A stretch of DNA of 64,000 nucleotides from an uncultured Pseudobutyrivibrio sp. (GTDB lineage Bacteria > Bacillota > Clostridia > Lachnospirales > Lachnospiraceae), in assembly GCA_900546435.1 (NCBI GenBank), contig URCQ01000002.1, positions 62,001 through 126,000 of the forward strand. Reading direction: 5' to 3'. Position numbers and translations under genes: made by a program. Numbering within the stretch: the stretch's first letter is position 1; each line of letters begins with the position of its first letter. This document shows positions 8,225 through 17,704 of this stretch, one piece after another. The notes below the pieces were generated by a model, which was given only the letters and a program-made list of their open reading frames with translations, had not been told where the DNA came from and did no database searches.

Positions 8225-9166
8225 TTAAGATAACAGCATACGAACCGCGCCATAAATTCCCGCATCATTGCCAAGCGATGCCAATACAATCGGCGTATCT
8301 TTGCTTGCATGGAACACCTGTGAACAGAATGGCTCCTGCAGTGCATCAATTATAATCTGCCCTGCGCGCGATACACCTCCACCGATGACAAACGCATCCG
8401 GATTCAGTACGCAGCCAATCTTTGCCAGTGTAGATCCAAGCATACCAAACACCTGGTTTATCACATCACAAGCCACTTTATCGCCAGCTTTTGCACAATC
8501 AAAAACATCCTTTGCAGAAAGCTCCTCACCAAAAGAACGAAGTGTACTATCCTCTGCTGTTGTAGCAAGTGCTCTCTTTGTCATACGAACAATGCCGGTT
8601 GCAGACGCATACTGCTCAATGCAGCCATAATGTCCACAGTTGCATGCTTCGATTTCCTGCTCATTGACAATCATATGTCCGATTTCGCCTGCGGCACCAT
8701 TTGCGCCTGTCAAAATCTTGCCATCAATGATAATGCCGCCACCGATACCGGTACCAAGTGTTACCATTACAATACTGTTGTAACCTTTTCCACTTCCCAT
8801 CCAGTTTTCGCCAAGTGCCGCCACATTTGCGTCGTTTCCAACTTTGACTTTCATACCGGATAAACGTTCTAATTCCTCAGCAAGCGGTACAACGTCCCAG
8901 CCAAGATTCACTGCCCGGTTAACAACACCATCTTTATCTACAGCTCCGGGAACTCCAATTCCAATCCCTTCCACCATATCTTTGGTCAGATCTTTTTCTA
9001 CCATTTTTCCATGAACGGTTGCAGCGATATCCTGTAAAATATGCGCTCCTTTTTCACTGGTATCTGTCGGAATTTCCCATTTTTCAAGCAATGTACCATC
9101 TGTTTCAAATAATCCCATTTTAATGGTTGTTCCACCAACATCTGCACCAAATCCATATTTCTTCAT
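8225..9166 (-). CDS. glcK: ROK-family glucokinase
   Basis: A 313-residue sugar kinase phosphorylating glucose with ATP in the cytoplasm. The N-terminal phosphate loop DVGGTTIKMG is at about residues 8-17, and the ROK zinc motif CxCGxxGCxE (CNCGHYGCIE) follows the GEIGHM segment near residue 165. Its length is normal for GlcK. The start at MKKYGF (9166) is chosen because GGAGGAAG stands directly ahead; the frame extends eight codons further without support. It lies downstream of the PBP gene and upstream of a hairpin. Glucose is the most likely substrate, though ROK kinases for other hexoses look alike. Confidence 0.88.
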   Translation of the reverse strand: MKKYGFGADVGGTTIKMGLFETDGTLLEKWEIPTDTSEKGAHILQDIAATVHGKMVEKDLTKDMVEGIGIGVPGAVDKDGVVNRAVNLGWDVVPLAEELERLSGMKVKVGNDANVAALGENWMGSGKGYNSIVMVTLGTGIGGGIIIDGKILTGANGAAGEIGHMIVNEQEIEACNCGHYGCIEQYASATGIVRMTKRALATTAEDSTLRSFGEELSAKDVFDCAKAGDKVACDVINQVFGMLGSTLAKIGCVLNPDAFVIGGGVSRAGQIIIDALQEPFCSQVFHASKDTPIVLASLGNDAGIYGAVRMLLS

Positions 9167-9210
9167 GCTATCTTCCTCCACATCATTCATCTCATGTATT
9201 TTATTGTAAG

Positions 9211-11220
9211 TTATTCCTCCGCCTGTGACAAGGCATTTTCCTGCGTCATCGGATGTATAAAGTCCACCGGCTCTAATCCATCATGCAGCCAGCTCATAAA
9301 ACTATGCCAAATCTTTCCCGGATATGTTCCACCGCCTAATCCAGGCACTTCTTTTGGTATATCGTAACCTACCCATACGCTGGTTGTGTAATACGGCGTA
9401 TAACCGACAAACCAGCCATCTTTGTTATCATTTGTCGTTCCTGTTTTTCCTGCGCATGGCATCATTCCCAAGGAATATCCCCGACCTGTTCCGGAAGTAA
9501 TAACCGTCTGCAGCATATCCGTCATCTGACGGCATGCATTTTCTTTATAAATCACACTTGCCGTCTGATCTGCCTGGTATATCACTTCACCATCTGCATC
9601 TGTGATCTTCATAATGCAGGTCGGATTGCGATAACCGCCATCGTTTTTGATGGTTGCATAACCTTTTGCCATCTCCAGTGGTGATACTCCATTGGTAAAG
9701 CCACCAATGGATGCCGGTAAGCGCTTATCATTCGCATCGAGATTGGAAAAGCCCATTGCTTCCAAATAAGAAATACCAACCTCTGGTGTAAGCTCCTCAA
9801 ATATTTTCCACGCGATAGTATTCTTCGAGCGTGCAACTGCCTGTCGCAAACTCATTGCCCCGGAATAGGTGCCATCACCATTTACCGGGCCATCTGCAAT
9901 TGGTTCATCCACTACTGTTGTGTCCGGTGTATAGCCTCGTTCCAATGCCGGTGTGTACACAATCAACGGCTTAATCGCACTTCCCGGCTGACGGAAACTT
10001 TGAAAAGCACGATTCAATGTATATCCCTCTACGTCATCCTGACTTCGTCCGCCAATGATGGCACGCACCATTCCGGTCGTATTGTCAATACATACCGCCG
10101 CTCCCTGTAATTCATAGATTCCCTCGTCACTCTTTTCACCAAATCCGGCTAAAACTTCATCTACGGATGTCTGCAACTGACTCTGTGCATCCAGATCCAG
10201 TGACGTATAAATACGATAGCCACCGGTAAACAATTTCTTATTACACGTATCGTAAAGAGATTGATATTCGCGATCATATGCCGTCTTTTCCTCATCATCA
10301 GAAAACACTGTCTGAAATTCAAAGCCTTCAAGTTCCATCAGTGCACGTGTTGCACAATAATATGTATACGTCTCCGCATAATTATTTTTGATTTCTTCCG
10401 GTTCTGTCGTCTTAATCTGCTCTGCCACTGCTGTCTGGTAGGAACTCTCTGAAATCACCTGGTCTTCCAGCATCGACTTCAAAATACGATCTCGTCTCGC
10501 CTGTGTCTTATCTGCGTGGGTTAACGGATTATACAGCGTCGGATTGTTTGGAATGGCACACAAATAAATCATCTGCGACAACGACAAATGGCTCACATCC
10601 ATGCCAAAATACCCTTGTGCCGCCGCCTCAATACCATAATATCCATTTGCAAAATAAACATTATTCAGATAGAATTCCAATATTTCTTCTTTGGAGTATT
10701 TCTTTTCGAGTTCCACAGCAATATACATTTCCTCGATTTTTCTCTCCCATGTTCTTTCATTGGAAAGAAAAACCGTCCTTGCCAACTGCTGTGTGATGGT
10801 ACTACCACCCTGTGTCACTTCCCCATCCTGAATCATGGCAACAGCCGCACGCATAATGCCGCGATAATCAATGCCATTGTGCTTATAAAACCGCTTGTCT
10901 TCTGTACTGATAATCGCCTGTTTCACGTAAATCGGAATGTCTTCATATTCTATATAATAAACATCCTTTTCACCCTTTAAAACCGATAACGTCTTACCGT
11001 TGATATCGTACGCGATGCTTGTCTGACTCTTGCGAAATGTATCCTTTGAAGAATGCGAAACCATACTGACTGCTTCTGTTTTCATCGCACTGACTTTTGC
11101 CGCATATCCTCCTGCATAATAGTAAGCAACCGCTGCAACGACAAGAAGCATCAAAATCATTTGAAATTTTAAAAAGCCCCATATCTTTTGGGAACGTGTT
11201 TTTTTCCTGCGTTTTTTCAT
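9211..11220 (-). CDS. Class A penicillin-binding protein (PBP1A-like)
   Basis: A 669-residue bifunctional peptidoglycan synthase. A basic cytoplasmic tail (KKRRKKTRSQK) and one membrane anchor (about residues 17-40) precede the glycosyltransferase domain, with STEDKRFY near residue 106 carrying the catalytic Glu and GGSTITQQLAR near 140. The transpeptidase domain shows SxxK in PGSAIKPL (about 412), SxN in ARSKNTIAW (about 465) and KTGT (about 592). It acts at the outer face of the membrane, polymerising and cross-linking glycan. The ribosome site is weak. It lies between spoVT and glcK on the same strand, 53 bases after spoVT, so partial co-transcription from the forespore promoter is possible. 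Confidence 0.93.
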   Translation of the reverse strand: MKKRRKKTRSQKIWGFLKFQMILMLLVVAAVAYYYAGGYAAKVSAMKTEAVSMVSHSSKDTFRKSQTSIAYDINGKTLSVLKGEKDVYYIEYEDIPIYVKQAIISTEDKRFYKHNGIDYRGIMRAAVAMIQDGEVTQGGSTITQQLARTVFLSNERTWERKIEEMYIAVELEKKYSKEEILEFYLNNVYFANGYYGIEAAAQGYFGMDVSHLSLSQMIYLCAIPNNPTLYNPLTHADKTQARRDRILKSMLEDQVISESSYQTAVAEQIKTTEPEEIKNNYAETYTYYCATRALMELEGFEFQTVFSDDEEKTAYDREYQSLYDTCNKKLFTGGYRIYTSLDLDAQSQLQTSVDEVLAGFGEKSDEGIYELQGAAVCIDNTTGMVRAIIGGRSQDDVEGYTLNRAFQSFRQPGSAIKPLIVYTPALERGYTPDTTVVDEPIADGPVNGDGTYSGAMSLRQAVARSKNTIAWKIFEELTPEVGISYLEAMGFSNLDANDKRLPASIGGFTNGVSPLEMAKGYATIKNDGGYRNPTCIMKITDADGEVIYQADQTASVIYKENACRQMTDMLQTVITSGTGRGYSLGMMPCAGKTGTTNDNKDGWFVGYTPYYTTSVWVGYDIPKEVPGLGGGTYPGKIWHSFMSWLHDGLEPVDFIHPMTQENALSQAEE

Positions 11221-11273
11221 GACTTTATTTTACACGTTACCCAAGATAGACACAAGGCTTTAAAATCGGGAAT

Positions 11274-11810
11274 CTAATCTTCCATAATGCTGCCTAAAAA
11301 CTCTGCTGTCGTATGTGCCAGTGTCATTTCCATCGATGAAATCTCATCCTGCCCTAACAACACAACAGCGCCTAAAATATCGCCATTGACATTGACGACG
11401 GCGACTGCTTCATACGCATGTTCCGTCTGCACTTTCTCCGTGAGCGGTATCACGTCCTCTGCTTTTTTTGCCAGATAATCCTGTCTTCCTACAATCAGCT
11501 GTTCCAGAGCCCTTGTAATCGGCTGATTTTCATATGCTTTTTTCCCAGTTCCCGACGCAGCAATAATATGATCCATATCCGTGATACAGACTAATTTACC
11601 TGTTGTCTCCGCAAGTACTTTTGCATATTGCGCAGCAAAATTTGCAAGCTCTCCCACAGGAGAATACTTCTTTAAAACAATTTCCCCTTCTCGATCCGTA
11701 TATACTTCGAGTGGATCACCCTCCCGAATCCGAAGCGTCCTTCGAATTTCCTTTGGCACAACGATTCTTCCCAGTTCATCGATGCGCCGAACAATACCTG
11801 TAGCCTTCAT
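11274..11810 (-). CDS. spoVT: Stage V sporulation protein T (AbrB-type regulator)
   Basis: A 178-residue regulator of forespore genes. Residues 1-50 are an AbrB/SpoVT swapped-hairpin DNA-binding domain (TGIVRRIDELGRIVVPKEIRRTL); residues about 55-178 form the GAF-like C-terminal domain typical of SpoVT. The start at MKATG (11810) matches the family exactly and has GGAGGAA upstream; the frame could extend but without similarity. A sigma-G-type promoter stands 76 bases upstream, as expected for a forespore gene. Its presence implies the organism forms spores or descends from spore formers. Confidence 0.95.
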   Translation of the reverse strand: MKATGIVRRIDELGRIVVPKEIRRTLRIREGDPLEVYTDREGEIVLKKYSPVGELANFAAQYAKVLAETTGKLVCITDMDHIIAASGTGKKAYENQPITRALEQLIVGRQDYLAKKAEDVIPLTEKVQTEHAYEAVAVVNVNGDILGAVVLLGQDEISSMEMTLAHTTAEFLGSIMED

Positions 11811-11885
11811 TTTCCAAAAATTCCTCCAATTCCTCATTTTAACAAGCGTCTTTCGCTCTTTTCTGCTATAAATTAGTCGTGGAGT

Positions 11886-11915
11886 TATTATGTGGAAAAG
11901 AAGGGAAAAATATTC
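11886..11915 (-). promoter_or_regulatory. Sigma-G type forespore promoter of spoVT
   Basis: Minus-strand GAATA (11911-11915), 18-base spacer, CATAATA (11886-11892). Bacillus sigma-G promoters follow the pattern G-H-A-T-R, 17-18 bases, CAT-N-H-TA; every specified position matches. spoVT is a known sigma-G target in Bacillus, which supports the call. Confidence 0.7.
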
Positions 11916-11928
11916 TTTTATAGCCTTA

Positions 11929-13143
11929 TTAATTCCACTCCTCAGCCAGGAGAAAATCACAAATGTTTCGATGTTTGATACCATTTCGACTCATGTCAAA
12001 TGCATCGAGAGAAACAACATATTTGGGAAAGTTGTCACGGATGTTATCATACGCACCAAACTCACGATTGACTGTATCCTCCGATGCCAGCAGATAAGTA
12101 ACCTGAACATACAGTTTTTCGCCGTGTTTATCACATACAAAATCAATTTCCTTTTCGCCTGTTCTGCCGACTGTTATTTCATATCCTCGGCGAAGTAACT
12201 CGAGATAGACGATATTTTCTAATATCAGATTGATATCTTTCATATTGCTTCCGAATACCGCCTCACGAATACCATGATCAGCAATATAGTACTTCTCGTT
12301 TGTAGATAGTATCTGTTTTCCTTGCAAATCTTCACGCTTCACCTGATAGAACAAGTAAGCTTCGCAACAGTATCTGATGTAGTTCAAGATTGTTTCCGGA
12401 GCAACGGTACGCTGTTCGTTTTTCAAAAATTTTGCAAGAGATGTTGCGGAGAATGTCATACCGACATTGGCAACCACGTAAGCAATGATACGTTCCAACA
12501 AATCCACATCACGGATTTTATTCCGCTTCACGATGTCCTTTAGCTGAACGGAATTGAATAAATCCTGAAGATATTGCCTGGACGGCTCCCCTGCATAACG
12601 AAGGTTCGCAAGATAAGGCATACCTCCGGTAAGCAGGTACTTTTGAAAACACTGTTGGATTGAATCATTGGGATTATACGAGCGATACAATTCCATAAAT
12701 TCCGCAAAAGAAAATGGATAAATTACAAACTCTACATACCTCCCGCCAAGATAAGTCGCAAGCTCACCAGACAGTAGATTCGCATTCGAGCCGGTAATGT
12801 AAATATCACAATCCAGCGAAACACGGAAAGAGTTTATACACTTCTCCCAATCTTTAACTTCCTGAATCTCATCAAAAAAAAGATAGACTTTGCCGTCAAT
12901 TTCCTTTGCACGTCTGATGACCTCGTCGTGCAAAGCTTGCGCAGTTTGCAAATGAGAATAACTTAGGTCTTCAAAATTGATAGCAAAAAGCTGCGTTTCA
13001 CTGACACCGGATTCGATAAGCTCCTGCTTGATCAATTCCAACATAACTGACTTTCCGCACCGTCGAATTCCAGTCATGACCTTAATTAGTTCTGTCCCGA
13101 TGAATGGGCGTATACGGTTCATATATAGTTCGCGTTTAATCAT
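11929..13143 (-). CDS. AAA-family ATPase with DUF4143 C-terminal domain
   Basis: A 404-residue protein with an N-terminal AAA_14 ATPase: P-loop GIRRCGKS (residues 25-32), Walker B YLFFDEIQEV (about 90-99), sensor segment ITGSNANLLS. After a winged-helix-like middle, the C-terminal half carries the DUF4143 nuclease-like fold, seen as GRTGEKEIDFVCD and KLYVQVTYLL. Family members are frequent in gut anaerobes, often several per genome. Their function is unsettled, with roles proposed in defence or stress. The start ATG at 13143 has AAGGAG 12 bases upstream. It is divergent from the GNAT operon. A related ATPase ends at the right edge of the window. Confidence 0.85.
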   Translation of the reverse strand: MIKRELYMNRIRPFIGTELIKVMTGIRRCGKSVMLELIKQELIESGVSETQLFAINFEDLSYSHLQTAQALHDEVIRRAKEIDGKVYLFFDEIQEVKDWEKCINSFRVSLDCDIYITGSNANLLSGELATYLGGRYVEFVIYPFSFAEFMELYRSYNPNDSIQQCFQKYLLTGGMPYLANLRYAGEPSRQYLQDLFNSVQLKDIVKRNKIRDVDLLERIIAYVVANVGMTFSATSLAKFLKNEQRTVAPETILNYIRYCCEAYLFYQVKREDLQGKQILSTNEKYYIADHGIREAVFGSNMKDINLILENIVYLELLRRGYEITVGRTGEKEIDFVCDKHGEKLYVQVTYLLASEDTVNREFGAYDNIRDNFPKYVVSLDAFDMSRNGIKHRNICDFLLAEEWN

Positions 13144-13381
13144 ACACCTTCGTCTCCTTCTTCGTAACTATCCATAGCATATCATATTTATAACTGAAAT
13201 TCTATTTATAATTTCATTTTTATAAGTTATAACTGATAAGATTTCTTCATAGCTATTGTCCCAAGTTATTACTATTTCAATACATTTGCATTACATAAAT
13301 TCACTCCAAACCCCAAACGTGCTTTCTTTTGCACAATGTGATATGATAGATGCTAAGAACAAAAAGGGGGTTATTTTTATT

Positions 13382-13975
13382 ATGAATTTCAGATTACGGT
13401 ATGGAGACGAGTTTGATGAGTCATATCTGACAAATGTTATGGGCATTGACGAAATCGTATATGCCGCCGATGGTTATGTCGGGGAATTACCAAATATGAT
13501 TGCTCGTTACCATGTGGAACATAGACAGTTTGTATGCCTTGAGGAAGTAGAGACTGGCCGTTTAGCAGGATATATCAACTTTGTTCCTTGTACGGAAGCA
13601 CTTTACAAGAACATCCGTTACGAAAGCGAACGCATCCGCGATGACGACATTCGACCAGATGAGCTTCAGACATTAAATCATGATGGCAATCACCTCTTCC
13701 TGATATCTATTGCATTACATCCTGACTTTAAGGATACCGGTGCCATCAAGGAATTATCCAATGGCTGGATTGCATATCTCGCTCAGCTGGAACAAGAAGG
13801 TTATCCTATTACAGATATCGGCGCTACTGCTGTATCTCCAGATGGACGAAAAGCTCTGCATCGTATGCAATTTGAACAGGAACGTGTCCTCAAGGAGGAT
13901 GGTAACATTGTCTTCATCTGTGAAGGTGACAGACTTCGTAAGCTTTTAAATAAGGATTTGCGTTTTAATGGATAA
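13382..13975 (+). CDS. GNAT-like acyltransferase, first gene of an uncharacterised operon
   Basis: A 197-residue cytoplasmic protein resembling GNAT acetyltransferases: a beta-rich N-terminus ending in RLAGYINFVP, a core strand HLFLISIALHPDF, and a later helix GWIAYLAQLEQ. The acetyl-CoA loop is not clearly canonical, so the assignment is tentative. The start at MNFRLRYGDEF (13382) follows AAGGGGG; an upstream in-frame ATG at 13256 lies in AT-rich promoter sequence. The last eight bases overlap the next gene (ATGGATAA), a classic translational coupling. Substrate unknown. Confidence 0.65.
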   Translation: MNFRLRYGDEFDESYLTNVMGIDEIVYAADGYVGELPNMIARYHVEHRQFVCLEEVETGRLAGYINFVPCTEALYKNIRYESERIRDDDIRPDELQTLNHDGNHLFLISIALHPDFKDTGAIKELSNGWIAYLAQLEQEGYPITDIGATAVSPDGRKALHRMQFEQERVLKEDGNIVFICEGDRLRKLLNKDLRFNG

Positions 13976-15353
13976 AAATACTCACGAAAAAAATTATGAA
14001 AATGACATTTATCTGATGATTCCACTCGCCGACAATCAGAAAAACTGGCGCTTGAATGAACTCGGCATATTACAGCAGGCAGCACAGGATCAGCAGGACG
14101 ACTATAGCCGTATACCGGACAATTTCTCCCGCAGACTATTATGCAGCCTGCAAGCCTATCTGGAATATGAGTGCAGCAATGCGGTTGTGGACGAATTACG
14201 CATGGCTTATCTGGGTGAGTTTTCTTTTGTTCACTCTACGGATGATTATCCTAAAAAGGGACAAGAACCGGAAGTGATCGGCACTTCCCCTTGCCAGATG
14301 ATTCTCACTGCACATCACGCTACGCATATGTATATTCTGACTCTGGTTCTTCCCAAAGATACCATACGCCAGTTTTCAACAACGCAGGTATTAGATCAGA
14401 TTAGTCATGAAAGTCTTTGGATCACCTGCCCGGAAGATGGTGCCACTTATTTGCAAGGTGTTTCCAAGAAATATACCACAATGCCAACGTACGTTAGTCT
14501 GTACGACTATCTCAAATACAAATACGGACTTTTAAAATGTGGCGCCGGAAAAGCTTTCCTTTTGCTTTCCGACCGTCCTTCGGATGAGACAGAGTTCCAC
14601 TGCATGATGGCCGGTGAAACATATGACAGTCTGCATCAGGATTTCCACATTGCAAGTGATAACATTTCTCAGATTTGTAACGAAAATCATGCACAGTATG
14701 ATTATTACGAAGTCTACATGTCTGAAATGGTTGTTGCCTGCATTATGAAAAACTTTTCTGATGATATGGATGAGCGAATCGACATTACTGCAACCTATGC
14801 GTTTATCGTTATTCTTGCCATGTTCCAAAATACATCCATCGAAAAGGTAAATATGCAGATTTCCAATGCACTTTCCAATGATGGAGATATTTCCCATGAG
14901 GAAATTCTTAGTCTGTATCGTAATTTTGGAAAAACGGTTCGTTTCTGGGAAAAGAACAATTATAAATATTGGGGAACCCAACAGGAAGCTGCCTGTATTG
15001 TGGAAGCATTTGGAAACAAAGAATTAAAAGAGACCTATTATGAGCATCAGGAATTCTTAGAGCACATCGCAGAACTAAAAAGTGCAAAAGCCGAGGAGCG
15101 AAATGGTTTCATCCTCAATATTGTTGCCACTATCCTCGCTGTTATTCAGGTACAGGATTTTATCGTATCACTTTTAGAAAATTTCTATGGAAATGTTGGA
15201 ATCAATGTAGATTATGCAACCAGTACATTTTCTACCTTAATCATCTGTGGAACGTTTTCGTTTGTCGTTGTTTTAATGATTATCAATCGCATGCGCATCA
15301 AAATGCGCAAAGGAGACATGCATATAAAGGAGTTGCGGGATGAAGATGAATAA
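13968..15353 (+). CDS. Uncharacterised membrane-anchored protein
   Basis: A 461-residue protein I do not recognise. Residues 1-385 look soluble and mixed alpha/beta, acidic, with several Cys and His residues. A coiled-coil-like helix (HQEFLEHIAELKSAKAEER) leads to two C-terminal membrane segments (about residues 387-410 and 420-445) with a short basic tail (RMRIKMRKGDMHIKEL). That end resembles the topology of CorA-type proteins, but the GMN motif is absent, so it is not called a magnesium channel. It overlaps both neighbours (8 and 14 bases), so the three proteins are probably made together and may form one complex. Confidence 0.6.
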   Translation: MDKNTHEKNYENDIYLMIPLADNQKNWRLNELGILQQAAQDQQDDYSRIPDNFSRRLLCSLQAYLEYECSNAVVDELRMAYLGEFSFVHSTDDYPKKGQEPEVIGTSPCQMILTAHHATHMYILTLVLPKDTIRQFSTTQVLDQISHESLWITCPEDGATYLQGVSKKYTTMPTYVSLYDYLKYKYGLLKCGAGKAFLLLSDRPSDETEFHCMMAGETYDSLHQDFHIASDNISQICNENHAQYDYYEVYMSEMVVACIMKNFSDDMDERIDITATYAFIVILAMFQNTSIEKVNMQISNALSNDGDISHEEILSLYRNFGKTVRFWEKNNYKYWGTQQEAACIVEAFGNKELKETYYEHQEFLEHIAELKSAKAEERNGFILNIVATILAVIQVQDFIVSLLENFYGNVGINVDYATSTFSTLIICGTFSFVVVLMIINRMRIKMRKGDMHIKELRDEDE

Positions 15354-15990
15354 AAAAGCAAAAGGAATCTGGAACAACAAACCTTTCTGGTGCATTCTTA
15401 TATTTGGACTCGCCGTTTTATGTTCCAGCATTAAAGTTTTGGTTCTGCCACAAGGTGGTAGCCTGACCTATTTTAGTCTTCTTATTTTATGGCTGATGAC
15501 CTTTATCTACGGTCCACGCTATGGACTCATTGCCTCTGTCATATTTGGCTTTGTCCGCCTCGGCATTACCTATCTGACAGGAGAATACATCAATCCAAAT
15601 ATCTGGTCGATTATTCTCGAATATCCTGTGGCGCACGGTCTTTTCTGTCTTGGTGGATTTTTATCAGAACCGAAAAAGAAAACAGATCTTGCAATTGCTG
15701 AAAACGAATCGATACAGGTAGAGCCGTATAAGCTTCGTATGGGTTATGTGATAGGTGTAGCTGCCATGCTTGGCTGTTATGTCATATCTGCCGAATTGTT
15801 CTATCCCGCCTATCGGGAAGGATTTTGGAACAATCTGATCTATAACATTATTTACGACAGTAGTTATCTTCTGATTGAAGGATTTTTCTCTGTGCTGCTT
15901 CTATGTATTCCACAAGTAACACAGGCAATTTATTATGTAAAATATGTTGCTACACATATTGATGAAGACGACACCCTAGAATGCTTTTAA
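15340..15990 (+). CDS. ThiT-like membrane protein, ECF transporter S component
   Basis: A 216-residue protein with about six hydrophobic segments. It has the layout of the thiamine-binding S component ThiT/YuaJ: the segment PQGGSLTYFSLLILWLMTF followed by YGPRYGL, and later EYPVAHGLFCLGGFL, which parallels the substrate-site region. ThiT uses a shared ECF ATPase module encoded elsewhere. A basic/acidic loop (SEPKKKTDLAIAENESIQ) in the middle is longer than usual. The start has AAAGGAG eight bases ahead and overlaps the previous gene by 14 bases. No TPP riboswitch precedes the operon, so thiamine as substrate is uncertain. Confidence 0.65.
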   Translation: MKMNKKAKGIWNNKPFWCILIFGLAVLCSSIKVLVLPQGGSLTYFSLLILWLMTFIYGPRYGLIASVIFGFVRLGITYLTGEYINPNIWSIILEYPVAHGLFCLGGFLSEPKKKTDLAIAENESIQVEPYKLRMGYVIGVAAMLGCYVISAELFYPAYREGFWNNLIYNIIYDSSYLLIEGFFSVLLLCIPQVTQAIYYVKYVATHIDEDDTLECF

Positions 15991-16009
15991 AGCACCTAGG
16001 GTGTTTTTC
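15971..16009 (+). terminator. Terminator overlapping the end of the ThiT-like gene
   Basis: Nine-base arms ACACCCTAG (15971-15979) and CTAGGGTGT (15996-16004) are followed by TTTTT. An inner stem GCTTTTAAAGC holds the stop codon, so the last codons of the gene form part of the hairpin. Confidence 0.85.
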
Positions 16010-17668
16010 TTATACCTCTAAAATAACGGCGATATTCTTTCCTTGACCTTTCGCACGATACATCGCAAGATCTGCACATCGAACCAATTCAATATAATCC
16101 AGACTCTTTTTCGTTGTAACAACGCCAAGACTTCCAGTAATTGCCATATGACGATTTTCTGTCGAACTCTGGTATTCCTCCGCCAATCGTTCGATTACCG
16201 TATTCGCATCGGCCTTGATTTGTTCTCCTGAGATCTCACCTACATAGCAGAACACAAACTCATCACCACCAATACGTCCCACTTCTCCAAGAAACAGCGA
16301 TTGTAATGTCTGCGCTACATAACATAGGATTTCATCGCCCTGCTGATGACCATAATCTGTATTAAATCTCTTAAAGTCGTCCACATCCAAAAAGCCAAAA
16401 ATAATCTGCTCACCATGTTCTGCTGCATACTCTACTTTTTCTCTGGCATACGCCTCAAACGCTCTTTTGTTCATAACACCGGTAAGTGGATCACTGTCTG
16501 CCTGCATCTGCAGTTTCTGCTGCGCATTCTTTTCCTGCTCATGCTTTTCTTCCACATAATCCATCAATTCATTGATGCCTTCTGCCATTTTCCCCAACTC
16601 ATCCCGAGACTCCACCGGCATACGCAGCGAATAATCCTGCGTCTGTCTGATTCTCTCAAACATATCCATCGCATTCTGGATTGGGTGCAAAATATGATTT
16701 GTCAGAAATATCTCTGATACAATTGCTCCAAAACATAGAACCAAAAACACTAAGGCGATCCACAATACAAACGACCACATATCGCGCTTTTGTTCTGACA
16801 AATTTTCACTGACACGAATGCCCCACTCTGTATATTGTACATCTGAATAATAGGTAATGTATTTATCTCCACCATAATGATAAATGATCTCACCCGTCGG
16901 GTTTGCCTCATGGTCAATTGCACTGTATTTCTCGTGGAATTCATTTCGGTCTTTGGTCGTAGAAACAAAATGACGCCGGCTTGTCTTGTCTTCCTTCGTC
17001 CCCGCAGTAATGATGTTGTTCGCTCCATCCAGCAAATAAAAGGTTCCTGCAGACAACGATTCCATACTCAGACGTAGTTGATCAAAATATGCGGTATCCA
17101 GTTCTTCTACGACATAGCCAACTAGAGCATCTCCGTTATATATTCCAATATAAGCCGGAACCACCCTCTTTGCGCCATTGTTCGTTTCACGCTCGTAAAC
17201 ATCTCCCATAATAAATTCACCTGTGTGAAATTTATCATCTAGAATAAGCATTTTACTAATTTCCTGTAATTCATACTGTTCGCTGGATCCCACCACATGA
17301 AAATCGCGATCCAAAACAGACACACTTACTACATAATCCGCATGGTTTACCTGCTGTTGCAATAAGTTGTCAAGATACCCGCTCTGATCTTTTTCCTTTC
17401 CATCCAGACTATCCTGTGCTGCATCTACAACCAGTTCATAACTGGCTATCGTCGACATTGCATTTTTTCTTCTCTCTGCAAACTTCTGGATATTTATAAT
17501 CTGATTCTTGCTGATTGCCTTTAAATTGCATTCTGTCAACGCATCTATTTTCCGACTTGTTTCATAAAGAGAAAACGCACCAAAAACACACAGCGGTGCA
17601 ATCGAAAAAAGCAACAGCATCGCTAGCACACGCCTCTTTAATTTACTTTTCTTTTTCTTCCCAAGCAT
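16010..17668 (-). CDS. Membrane-bound diguanylate cyclase (sensor-HAMP-GGDEF)
   Basis: A 552-residue protein making cyclic di-GMP from two GTP. It has an N-terminal membrane helix (about residues 12-32), an extracytoplasmic sensor region of Cache type (about 35-290), a second membrane helix (about 293-318), HAMP (about 318-375) and a GGDEF domain (about 395-552). The catalytic motif is intact as RIGGDEFVF near 464, and the substrate helix reads FLDVDDFKRFNTDYGHQQGDEIL. No RxxD inhibitory site precedes GGDEF, so product feedback is probably absent. AAGGGGG precedes the start. The signal sensed is unknown. A PilZ-containing chemoreceptor lies at 28 kb, a possible receptor of its product. Confidence 0.92.
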   Translation of the reverse strand: MLGKKKKSKLKRRVLAMLLLFSIAPLCVFGAFSLYETSRKIDALTECNLKAISKNQIINIQKFAERRKNAMSTIASYELVVDAAQDSLDGKEKDQSGYLDNLLQQQVNHADYVVSVSVLDRDFHVVGSSEQYELQEISKMLILDDKFHTGEFIMGDVYERETNNGAKRVVPAYIGIYNGDALVGYVVEELDTAYFDQLRLSMESLSAGTFYLLDGANNIITAGTKEDKTSRRHFVSTTKDRNEFHEKYSAIDHEANPTGEIIYHYGGDKYITYYSDVQYTEWGIRVSENLSEQKRDMWSFVLWIALVFLVLCFGAIVSEIFLTNHILHPIQNAMDMFERIRQTQDYSLRMPVESRDELGKMAEGINELMDYVEEKHEQEKNAQQKLQMQADSDPLTGVMNKRAFEAYAREKVEYAAEHGEQIIFGFLDVDDFKRFNTDYGHQQGDEILCYVAQTLQSLFLGEVGRIGGDEFVFCYVGEISGEQIKADANTVIERLAEEYQSSTENRHMAITGSLGVVTTKKSLDYIELVRCADLAMYRAKGQGKNIAVILEV

Positions 17669-17704
17669 ACGCCAACCCCCTTTATCTTAATGTAATAACA
17701 ATGG

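Noticed and set aside
13150..13381. TPP riboswitch ahead of the ThiT-containing operon
   Set aside because: The conserved CTGAGA and ACCTGA cores of the THI box are not present; the stretch is AT-rich with a ten-base direct repeat TTATAACTGA only.
13968..15353. CorA-type magnesium channel call for the 461-residue protein
   Set aside because: Two C-terminal helices fit, but the mandatory GMN motif after the first helix is absent.
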